Of a DNA stretch of 5,423 bases, positions 1 through 5,423 are shown one piece after another. Numbering within the stretch: the stretch's first letter is position 1; the number at the start of each line of letters is the position of its first letter. The position numbers and the translations under genes were made by a program. This DNA is from JBFGFG01 sp041627475 (GTDB lineage: Bacteria; Actinomycetota; Nitriliruptoria; Nitriliruptorales; Nitriliruptoraceae): contig JBFKQZ010000217.1 in NCBI GenBank assembly GCA_041627475.1, forward strand, positions 1 through 5,423. The letters run 5' to 3'. The notes beneath the pieces were generated by a model. It had not been told where the DNA came from, ran no database searches, and worked only from the letters and a program-made list of their open reading frames with translations.

Positions 1-159
1 GACGACCTCTTCGAGCCGTTCGTGAGCGCCGACCCGAACGTCCAGGGGACCGGTCTCGGGCTGCACATCATCGCCTCGATCGCCGAGCGGCTCGGTGCCG
101 AGCTGACCGCGGGGAACGCTGACCACGGCGGTGCACGCTTCGAGCTCCGCTTCGCATGA
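1..159 (+). CDS. Sensor histidine kinase, C-terminal fragment (HATPase domain end)
   Basis: This is the final 52 codons of a gene that enters from the left edge and stops at TGA 157-159. The fragment opens with DDLFEPF, the F-box of histidine kinase ATP-binding domains. The G2 box GTGLGL follows at fragment residues 16-21, then a helix (HIIASIAERLG) and the closing strand (GGARFELRF). This is the standard end of a HATPase_c (GHKL) fold, which binds ATP and phosphorylates the histidine of the dimerisation domain. Ending directly after the ATPase domain is typical of a classical sensor kinase rather than a hybrid with a receiver domain. The sensor, transmembrane parts and H-box lie outside the window, so the stimulus cannot be named. 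No response-regulator gene follows; the next gene is convergent, so any partner must lie upstream or elsewhere. Confidence 0.9.
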   Translation, partial: DDLFEPFVSADPNVQGTGLGLHIIASIAERLGAELTAGNADHGGARFELRFA

Positions 160-160
160 G

Positions 161-189
161 CGACGCCCCGGCACGGGGCCGGGGCGTCG
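161..189. terminator. Perfect hairpin between convergent genes, probable bidirectional terminator
   Basis: The arms CGACGCCCCGGC (161-172) and GCCGGGGCGTCG (178-189) are exact reverse complements, giving a 12-bp GC-rich stem with a 5-nt loop. The stem begins 1 nt after the kinase stop codon. Read on the other strand, it starts 18 nt after the stop of the convergent secreted-protein gene. No T-tract follows on either strand, so it is not a classical intrinsic terminator, but U-less stem-loops in convergent gaps are common in high-GC actinobacteria. The structure is seen directly; the terminator role is inferred from its position. Confidence 0.65.
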
Positions 190-207
190 TCGTGGTGCGT
201 GGTCGGG

Positions 208-1770
208 TCAGCGACCGCGAGCCTGCGCTCGCTCCTGTGCTCGGGCTGCGGCCTGGGCCGGCAGCGCCGAGGTCTCGGCGTCACCCGCGACCGGGTACGC
301 GGCCTCGATGTCGGGGTCCAGACGGAGGAAGAAGAGGCCGTCCTCGGTCGCGGTCACGGCGAGCGTGCCCGACTCGAAGTACGGGTAGTTCGACCAGGTC
401 CCGGCGAAGACGGCGCCGTCACAACGGACGTCGTCGAAGGGCACCGGGAGACCGGTGCAGTCCGGGTAGATGTCGAACTGGGCGACCATCTGCAGCGACT
501 TGGTGCCGTCCTCGGCGACCACCGGCTCCTGGTCGAAGACCTGGAGGCCCGCCGTGTAGTTGCTCTGGAAGAGCAGCCCGCGGTGGGTGTACATGTTGTG
601 GTCGATGTTGGTGCCGCCGGGCTCGTTGATGAAGTCGAGCTTGATGTCGTCCAGGTCGGACATGTCGTAGACGAAGGTGCGGGTCGGACGGGTGCCGTTC
701 TCGTCGAGCTCGTCACCGTGGAAGTACAGCGTCTGGTCCTCGGACATCCAGCCCTGGTGGCTGTAGGCGACGTCCGGGTACAGCGCGGCGCTGTCCTCGG
801 CGGTGGCGGTGTCGAAGATCGTCTCGGGCGCGGTGGGGTCGGTGACGTCGACCCAGGCGACGCCGTCCTCGTGGGCCGTGACGCAGATCGAGGCGCCCTC
901 GTAGTCCTCGTCCGGACCGATGTAGTCGGCGCAGTGCGCGTCGTGGACGTAGCCCTCCTCGGCGTGGCAGCCGAGGTAGACCGGGACGAGCGGGTTCGAG
1001 ATGTCGACGGCGTGCAGACCGGCGTTGTCAGTCGCGCGACCCGAGGTCGTGCAGATCGAGCCGATGCCGAGCGCCTGGCCGGAGCCGACGAGGTAGAGCA
1101 TGTCCTGGGCGGGATTGATCACGACGTTGTGGGCCGTGAGGTCCAGCGGGTAGGTCACGACCGGGAGCGGCACGGTGGTGCCGGCGGGGACCTCGGGGAG
1201 CGAGTCGAGGACCGTCAGGTCGAGGATCTTCATGCCCATCGCGGGCGACTCGCTGACGATGTACGCGGTGTCGTTGTTGATCTTGATGTCGAACCAGATC
1301 AGCTGCGCACCGGTGTTGAAGACGTGCCCGAGGTACTCGGGGTTCTCCGGGTCGGTGATGCGCAGGACGGCCGCGCCGTTGGTGGCGCCGGCGATGACGT
1401 ACTCGTCGCCGGTCGCCGGGCTCTCCCAGCCCCAGATGTCGGAGACGCCGTCACCCAGCGCGCCGACGGCCTTGTCGGCGAAGATCGCGCTGTTCGGCAC
1501 GAACGAGAGCAGGTCGATGTTCTCGCACTGGAAGTTCACGGTGTTGACGGTCACCGAGTCCTCGCGGCCGTCACCGTCGGTGTCCTCACAGTCGTGCGCG
1601 CCGACCGTCTCGGTCAGGCCCGCGGCGATGAGCTCGGACTCGAGCATCGTCGCCTTGCTGTCGCCGTGGCTGCGCTGGCCGTCGAAGAGCTGGGCGTTGG
1701 TCAGGGGCGCGAAGGCGAGGCCGGCGATGGCCAGCCCGGCCGCGATCGTGTTCCTGGTGCGTGATCGCAC
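208..1770 (-). CDS. Secreted choice-of-anchor B family protein (LVIVD-type beta-propeller)
   Basis: This gene encodes 520 residues, read right to left from a GTG at 1770 to TGA at 210-208. Residues 1-26 look like a Sec signal peptide: basic RSRTR, hydrophobic core 8-23, probable cleavage after TNA26. A DTDGDGRED loop at 63-71 resembles a calcium-binding DxDxDG motif. The body has repeated strand-plus-DxxxP units typical of LVIVD propellers, such as VLRITDPENP (135-144), AVDISNPLVP (254-263) and WVDVTDPTAP (306-315). Motifs I associate from memory with the choice-of-anchor B family are present: TAHNVVIN (212-219), GYVHDAHC (273-280), YSHQGWMSED (336-345), IDHNMY (389-394) and SNYTAGLQVFD (403-413). 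Eight cysteines (61, 82, 240, 268, 280, 296, 438, 450) could form disulfides outside the cell. The C-terminus (about 498-520) is an Ala/Gln/Arg-rich tail with no sorting signal. No activity is established; an extracellular binding role is inferred. Confidence 0.88.
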   Translation of the reverse strand: MRSRTRNTIAAGLAIAGLAFAPLTNAQLFDGQRSHGDSKATMLESELIAAGLTETVGAHDCEDTDGDGREDSVTVNTVNFQCENIDLLSFVPNSAIFADKAVGALGDGVSDIWGWESPATGDEYVIAGATNGAAVLRITDPENPEYLGHVFNTGAQLIWFDIKINNDTAYIVSESPAMGMKILDLTVLDSLPEVPAGTTVPLPVVTYPLDLTAHNVVINPAQDMLYLVGSGQALGIGSICTTSGRATDNAGLHAVDISNPLVPVYLGCHAEEGYVHDAHCADYIGPDEDYEGASICVTAHEDGVAWVDVTDPTAPETIFDTATAEDSAALYPDVAYSHQGWMSEDQTLYFHGDELDENGTRPTRTFVYDMSDLDDIKLDFINEPGGTNIDHNMYTHRGLLFQSNYTAGLQVFDQEPVVAEDGTKSLQMVAQFDIYPDCTGLPVPFDDVRCDGAVFAGTWSNYPYFESGTLAVTATEDGLFFLRLDPDIEAAYPVAGDAETSALPAQAAARAQERAQARGR

Positions 1771-1776
1771 GATGGG

Positions 1777-1781
1777 TCTCC
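1777..1781 (-). promoter_or_regulatory. Ribosome binding site fixing the GTG start of the secreted protein
   Basis: On the minus strand GGAGA lies 6 nt before the GTG at 1770. The open frame continues far upstream to 3447, across the brkB gene and part of hemB on the opposite strand, so this site decides the true start. The signal peptide begins immediately after this GTG, which supports the choice. An ATG at 1783 on the same strand is in another frame and would not give the signal peptide. Confidence 0.75.
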
Positions 1782-1920
1782 ATGGGAGTCGGGGAGGGAT
1801 GTCCGGACGGCACACGTTTCGATGTGCGCGGGTGCGACTCCTGCAACGATCCGCCCAGCGCACGGTGACGCGGCACGCGATGGCCGTCCGGTCAGGGGGT
1901 CGTCGAGCGCCAGCGGGACA

Positions 1921-1926
1921 TATCGT
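1921..1926 (+). promoter_or_regulatory. Possible -10 box (TATCGT) of the brkB-like gene
   Basis: TATCGT fits the TANNNT pattern of actinobacterial housekeeping -10 boxes and stands out in a GC-rich background. It ends 21 nt before the GTG at 1948, which would give a short leader that just contains the ribosome binding site. No TTGAC-like -35 is evident, which is common in these bacteria. Evidence is pattern and spacing only. Confidence 0.3.
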
Positions 1927-1936
1927 CGCCGAGGAC

Positions 1937-1942
1937 GAGGAG
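1937..1942 (+). promoter_or_regulatory. Ribosome binding site of the brkB-like gene
   Basis: GAGGAG ends 5 nt before the GTG at 1948. It selects this start over an ATG at 1822 in the same frame, which would add 42 arginine- and glycine-rich residues with no family resemblance and no good ribosome binding site. Confidence 0.75.
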
Positions 1943-1947
1943 CCACC

Positions 1948-2958
1948 GTGAAGGACAGACTGCTGCGACTGCCGGTGATCGGCACGGCGCTGCGCATGCA
2001 GGAGCGCTACGTCGACGACGCGGCGGACGCGCTGGCCGCCTCGATCGGGTTCTTCGGCTTCCTGTCGCTGTTCCCGCTGCTCGCGCTCGTCCTCGCCGTG
2101 GTCGGCAACGTCCTCGGCGACGGCGGCGTCGTCGAGCGGGCCGAGCTCGCCCGGTTGGTCACCGACGCCGTGCCGGGGCTGTCTGCGCTGGCAGGCGGTG
2201 ACGGCGGCGTCGCGCAGTCCATCGAGTACCTCACCTCCGACAGGGGCCAGCGGCAGCTGTTCGGCTTCGGCACGATCGCGCTCGTCCTGGCCGGCCTGCG
2301 CATCGCGAACGGGGCGCAGCAGGCGTGTGCCGTGGTCTTCCGCCGCGACGTCCCCACCGGGATCGGCGCCCGGGTCGGGCAGGTCCGAGCCCTGGTCGTG
2401 GTGGGCTTCCTCGCCCTCGCCGGTGCTGCGGTGTCCGGTTCCGTCGGTGTCGACATCAGCAACGGGGTCGAGGCACTCGTTCGGTCCGTGCTGGGGACCG
2501 CGCTCGCGTTCGGGCTCGACTTCCTGCTGTTCCTCCTCGCCTACCGCCTGTTCACGCCCGGCGAGGGACCCCGCTGGTCGGTCCTCGTGCCCGGCTCGCT
2601 CCTCGCGGCCGCGGGTTGGACCGCCCTGAAGGTCTTCGGTGCGACCTACGTGGCGAACCAGGCCCAGACCGCGAGTGACAACTTCGGCGCGCTCGGGTCC
2701 ATCATCGGTCTGCTCCTCCTCCTCTACCTCGCCGGGCGCCTCTTCCTCTACGGCGCGGAGCTCGCCGCGCTCCTCGGGCACGTCGACGTCACGCCGACCC
2801 AGTCCTCGGTCGAGGAGGAGGCGGTCCGCGTGCCCGTCGTCAGCCCCCGCCCCGCCGAGGACGTCCCGCCGGAGCCGACGGACGCGGCGAAGCTGGCGGT
2901 CAGCGGCGTCGCGCTCGGGATCGGCGCCGCCATCCTCGGCAAGGTCCTCGAGGACTGA
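1948..2958 (+). CDS. YihY/virulence factor BrkB family inner-membrane protein
   Basis: This 336-residue protein has a short cytosolic N-terminus and about six hydrophobic segments, at roughly residues 31-57, 104-130, 147-170, 178-204, 210-236 and 247-277. The arrangement and length match the YihY/BrkB family (older records call it ribonuclease BN, a misassignment). Supporting family features are the early ADALAASIGFFGFLSLFPLL-type segment (26-45), the polar GLRIANGAQQA stretch (116-126), the AGWTALKVFG helix (222-231), and the NFGALGSIIGLLLLLY helix (245-260) followed by YGAELAALLG (268-277). The tail (278-336) is acidic and proline-rich, then ends in a Gly/Ala-rich hydrophobic segment at about 315-334. 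Biochemical function of the family is unsettled; membrane transport or envelope roles have been suggested. It is divergent from the secreted-protein gene and 61 nt ahead of hemB, with no clear terminator between, so read-through into hemB is possible. Confidence 0.88.
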   Translation: MKDRLLRLPVIGTALRMQERYVDDAADALAASIGFFGFLSLFPLLALVLAVVGNVLGDGGVVERAELARLVTDAVPGLSALAGGDGGVAQSIEYLTSDRGQRQLFGFGTIALVLAGLRIANGAQQACAVVFRRDVPTGIGARVGQVRALVVVGFLALAGAAVSGSVGVDISNGVEALVRSVLGTALAFGLDFLLFLLAYRLFTPGEGPRWSVLVPGSLLAAAGWTALKVFGATYVANQAQTASDNFGALGSIIGLLLLLYLAGRLFLYGAELAALLGHVDVTPTQSSVEEEAVRVPVVSPRPAEDVPPEPTDAAKLAVSGVALGIGAAILGKVLED

Positions 2959-2990
2959 GCGGGCGCGCCCCGTCGGCCTCCCGGACGACG

Positions 2991-2996
2991 TAGCGT
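2991..2996 (+). promoter_or_regulatory. Possible -10 box (TAGCGT) of hemB
   Basis: TAGCGT lies in the 61-nt gap after the brkB-like gene and ends 23 nt before the hemB GTG. It fits TANNNT, and the surrounding CGTAGCGTC closely matches CGTAGCCTC ahead of hemL. A -35 is not apparent. If real, hemB has its own promoter and does not depend only on read-through. Confidence 0.35.
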
Positions 2997-3008
2997 CGGT
3001 GGTGCACC

Positions 3009-3015
3009 GAGGAGG
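3009..3015 (+). promoter_or_regulatory. Ribosome binding site of hemB
   Basis: GAGGAGG ends 4 nt before the GTG at 3020. Another in-frame GTG at 3002 lies upstream of this site and would place the site inside the coding region, so 3020 is preferred. The open frame extends upstream through brkB in another frame, so this site matters for the start call. Confidence 0.75.
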
Positions 3016-3019
3016 ACCC

Positions 3020-4002
<983 letters not shown>

Positions 4003-4003
<1 letters not shown>

Positions 4004-4770
4004 TGCTCACCCCGGTGCCGCGACGTCCCCTGCCCCGCTGGGTCACCGACGTCCCGCTGGCACACCGGGGGCTGTGGACCGACGACGGTCCGCCCGAGAA
4101 CTCGCTGGCGGCCTTCGCAGCGGCCCGCGACGCGGGTGTCGGCGTCGAGCTGGACGTGCACGTGACCGCCGACGGCGTGCCCGTCGTGGTCCACGACCCC
4201 GACCTCGAACGTGTCGCCGGCGTCCGCGTCGACGTGCGGACGTCGCTGCTGGACGAGTTGCGCGAGCACCCGCTGCACGACGGCAGCTCGGTCCCGACGC
4301 TGGTCGAGGTGCTCGACGTCCTCGGCGACGCCCCGGTCATGGTCGAGGTGAAGAACCTCGACCGCGGGTGGGGTCGGGTCGAACCGCCCGTCGCCGGGGT
4401 GCTCGACGACCACGGCCGCAACGCCTACGTCGCGAGCTTCCACCCCGGGACCCTGCGGTGGTTCCGGCTGCACCGGCCGCGGGTGCTGCGGGCGCAGACC
4501 GCGTCGGGGACGTTCGACGCGCAGGTGCCCGCCGCGGTCGGTCGGGCGCTGTCGTGGATGCTGCTCAACGGGCGCTCGCTGCCGCACCTGCTCAGCTACG
4601 ACGTGCACAACCTCCGTCACCCGGTCGTGCGGCGGTGGCGGGAGCGCGGCGGCGTCGTGGTCGCGTGGACCGCGCGCACCGAGGCCGAGGTGGCGATGGC
4701 GGCAGCGGGCGCCGACAACGTCGTCTTCGAGGCGATCGCCCCGCCCACCTGGCCACCGACCGGCCGGTGA
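4003..4770 (+). CDS. Glycerophosphodiester phosphodiesterase family protein
   Basis: This 255-residue protein has the GDPD TIM-barrel signature from end to end. It has LAHRGLW (19-25) with the catalytic H21 and R22, PENSLAAF (31-38), ELDVHVTADG (49-58) with metal ligands E49 and D51, and VVHDPDLERV (62-71) with catalytic H64. VPTLVEVLDVL (97-107) and MVEVKN (113-118) follow, with E115 and K117 at the usual positions, then ASFHP and VVAWTARTEAE, where family members carry an SF and a WT motif. The ending ADNVVFE matches a GDPD branch I recall that ends in ADNIIFE. Family members hydrolyse glycerophosphodiesters from deacylated phospholipids to glycerol-3-phosphate and an alcohol. There is no signal peptide, so the protein is probably cytosolic. 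Its start overlaps the hemB stop and hemL follows 44 nt later. No link to heme synthesis can be read from the sequence, and the exact substrate is unknown. Confidence 0.92.
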
Positions 4771-4781
4771 CACCGCGGCCG

Positions 4782-4787
4782 TAGCCT
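4782..4787 (+). promoter_or_regulatory. Possible -10 box (TAGCCT) of hemL
   Basis: TAGCCT sits in the 44-nt gap before hemL and ends 27 nt before the GTG. It lies in CGTAGCCTC, nearly the same as the element before hemB, and both are followed within about 10 nt by GTGCA. No -35 is visible. This suggests hemL can be transcribed separately from hemB, though co-transcription remains possible. Confidence 0.35.
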
Positions 4788-4803
4788 CACGTGCAACGAC
4801 TGC

Positions 4804-4808
4804 AGGAG
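4804..4808 (+). promoter_or_regulatory. Ribosome binding site of hemL
   Basis: AGGAG ends 6 nt before the GTG at 4815, an ideal distance. The encoded N-terminus (VDTSRSAELFERAQRVIPGG) starts where HemL proteins normally start, which supports this start. Confidence 0.8.
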
Positions 4809-4814
4809 CACCAC

Positions 4815-5423
4815 GTGGACACCAGCCGCAGCGCCGAGCTGTTCGAGCGCGCCCAGCGCGTCATCCCCGGTGGGGTGAACTCGCCGGTCCGCGCCTTCGG
4901 GAGCGTCGGTGGCACACCGCGGTTCATCCGCAGCGCGGACGGCCCGTGGATCGAGGACGCCGACGGCAACCGCTACGTCGACCTCGTCAACTCGTGGGGC
5001 CCGCTGCCGCTGGGGCACGTCAACAGCCCGGTCTTCGCCGCGGCCGTGCGCGCGATGGGGCACGGCTCGAGCTTCGGTGCGCCGACGGAGGCAGAGGTCC
5101 GCATCGCCGAGCTGCTCGTCGACGCGGTGCCGAGCATCGAGAAGGTGCGGCTGGTCTCCAGCGGGACCGAGGCAGCCATGAGCGCGATCCGGCTGGCGCG
5201 CGGGGCCACCGGCCGCACCAAGCTGCTGAAGTTCGCCGGGCACTACCACGGGCACTCGGACTCGCTGCTGGTCGCCGCCGGCAGCGGCGTCGCGACGCTC
5301 GGCATCCCCGGCACCCCCGGCGTGACCCCCGGCACGGCCGCCGACACGATCATCGTGGAGTGGAACAACCGCGACGCGGGGGCCGACGCGGTCGCGGCCC
5401 CCGGCGACGACCTCGCCGTGATC
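4815..5423 (+). CDS. hemL: Glutamate-1-semialdehyde 2,1-aminomutase (N-terminal part, runs off the window)
   Basis: HemL is a PLP enzyme that converts glutamate-1-semialdehyde to 5-aminolevulinate, the substrate of HemB, in the C5 pathway. The window holds 203 codons of a protein usually about 430 residues long. Visible signatures are the N-terminal ELFERAQRVIPGGVNSPVRA (8-27), SWGPLPLGH (60-68), SSFGAPTEAEV (85-95), the phosphate-binding SSGTEAAMSAIRLARG (115-130), FAGHYHGHSD (140-149) and LLVAAGSGVATLGIPGTPGV (151-170). These are close to textbook HemL and distinguish it from other class III aminotransferases. The PLP-binding lysine lies beyond the right edge and cannot be checked. The GTG start has an AGGAG site and an upstream promoter-like box. 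Presence of hemL implies the C5 route from glutamyl-tRNA rather than ALA synthase, so hemA (glutamyl-tRNA reductase) is expected elsewhere in the genome. Confidence 0.96.
   Translation, partial: MDTSRSAELFERAQRVIPGGVNSPVRAFGSVGGTPRFIRSADGPWIEDADGNRYVDLVNSWGPLPLGHVNSPVFAAAVRAMGHGSSFGAPTEAEVRIAELLVDAVPSIEKVRLVSSGTEAAMSAIRLARGATGRTKLLKFAGHYHGHSDSLLVAAGSGVATLGIPGTPGVTPGTAADTIIVEWNNRDAGADAVAAPGDDLAVI

Larger units (their letters stand above)
1771..1947. promoter_or_regulatory. Divergent intergenic region between secreted-protein gene and brkB-like gene
   Basis: These 177 nt must hold the start signals of both divergent genes. Visible elements are an 8-bp palindrome GTCCGGAC at 1801-1808, an imperfect inverted repeat with arms GTCCGGACGGC (1801-1811) and GCCGTCCGGTC (1883-1893; 10 of 11 positions pair), and a short repeat GCACA/TGTGC at 1810-1827. 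For the minus-strand gene, a TTGCAG that could act as a -35 is present near 1842-1847, but I see no convincing -10 at the proper distance. Such short repeats can arise by chance in GC-rich DNA, so any operator role is speculative. Confidence 0.4.

Noticed and set aside
199..1764. 521-residue plus-strand open frame antisense to the secreted-protein gene
   Set aside because: It is a valine/aspartate/glycine-rich mirror of the real gene produced by GC-biased third positions. It has no recognisable domain and no good ribosome binding site.
2961..2990. Possible terminator between the BrkB-like gene and hemB (GGGCGCGCCC palindrome and CGTCG/CGACG arms)
   Set aside because: The palindrome has no loop and the other stem is only 5 bp with a 10-nt loop and no T-tract; it is too weak in this base composition.
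4657..4749. Apparent divergence of the GDPD C-terminus (ADNVVFE instead of the usual D-G-I-I-T-D type ending)
   Set aside because: A known GDPD branch ends in ADNIIFE, so this is probably a subfamily feature rather than decay; all catalytic residues are present.
4754..4769. Short hairpin CACCG/CGGTG with inner ACCGGCCGGT palindrome at the end of the GDPD gene
   Set aside because: It is only a 5-bp stem overlapping the stop codon, with no T-tract; chance is likely in GC-rich DNA.
5291..5343. C-rich repeated GGCAYCCCCGGC-like stretch in hemL
   Set aside because: It encodes the normal Gly/Pro-rich HemL segment GIPGTPGVTPGT; it is not a separate repeat element.

Overview
The window is a very GC-rich, gene-dense stretch of bacterial chromosome. 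Third codon positions are almost all G or C, four of the five genes whose start is visible begin with GTG, and most starts have a purine-rich GAGG/GGAG ribosome binding site 4-6 nt upstream. This suggests a high-GC actinobacterium. The protein types do not allow a genus to be named, and this assignment is inference from composition and gene content.

Layout, left to right. (1) Positions 1-159 (+) are the last 52 residues of a sensor histidine kinase. (2) A perfect 12-bp hairpin at 161-189 lies between the kinase and a convergent gene. (3) Positions 208-1770 (-) encode a secreted beta-propeller-like protein of the choice-of-anchor B / LVIVD-repeat type. (4) A 177-nt divergent intergenic region follows. 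(5) Positions 1948-2958 (+) encode a YihY/BrkB-type polytopic membrane protein. (6) Positions 3020-4003 (+) are hemB. (7) Positions 4003-4770 (+) encode a glycerophosphodiester phosphodiesterase-family protein whose start overlaps the hemB stop by one base. (8) From 4815 (+) hemL runs off the right edge after 203 codons.

The right half is a tetrapyrrole block. HemL makes 5-aminolevulinate from glutamate-1-semialdehyde, and HemB condenses two 5-aminolevulinate molecules to porphobilinogen, so the two genes encode consecutive steps. The phosphodiesterase between them is translationally coupled to hemB but has no obvious role in heme synthesis. The BrkB-like gene upstream is on the same strand, with a 61-nt gap holding a promoter-like box. 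The left half (kinase, secreted protein) appears functionally unrelated.

I found no RNA gene, mobile element, CRISPR array or tandem repeat. The region looks mostly ordinary. The points most worth a second look are the secreted protein that lacks any recognisable C-terminal anchor, the coupled phosphodiesterase inside the heme block, the three-cysteine zinc-type active site of HemB, and a recurring TAGCST promoter-like box ahead of hemB and hemL.
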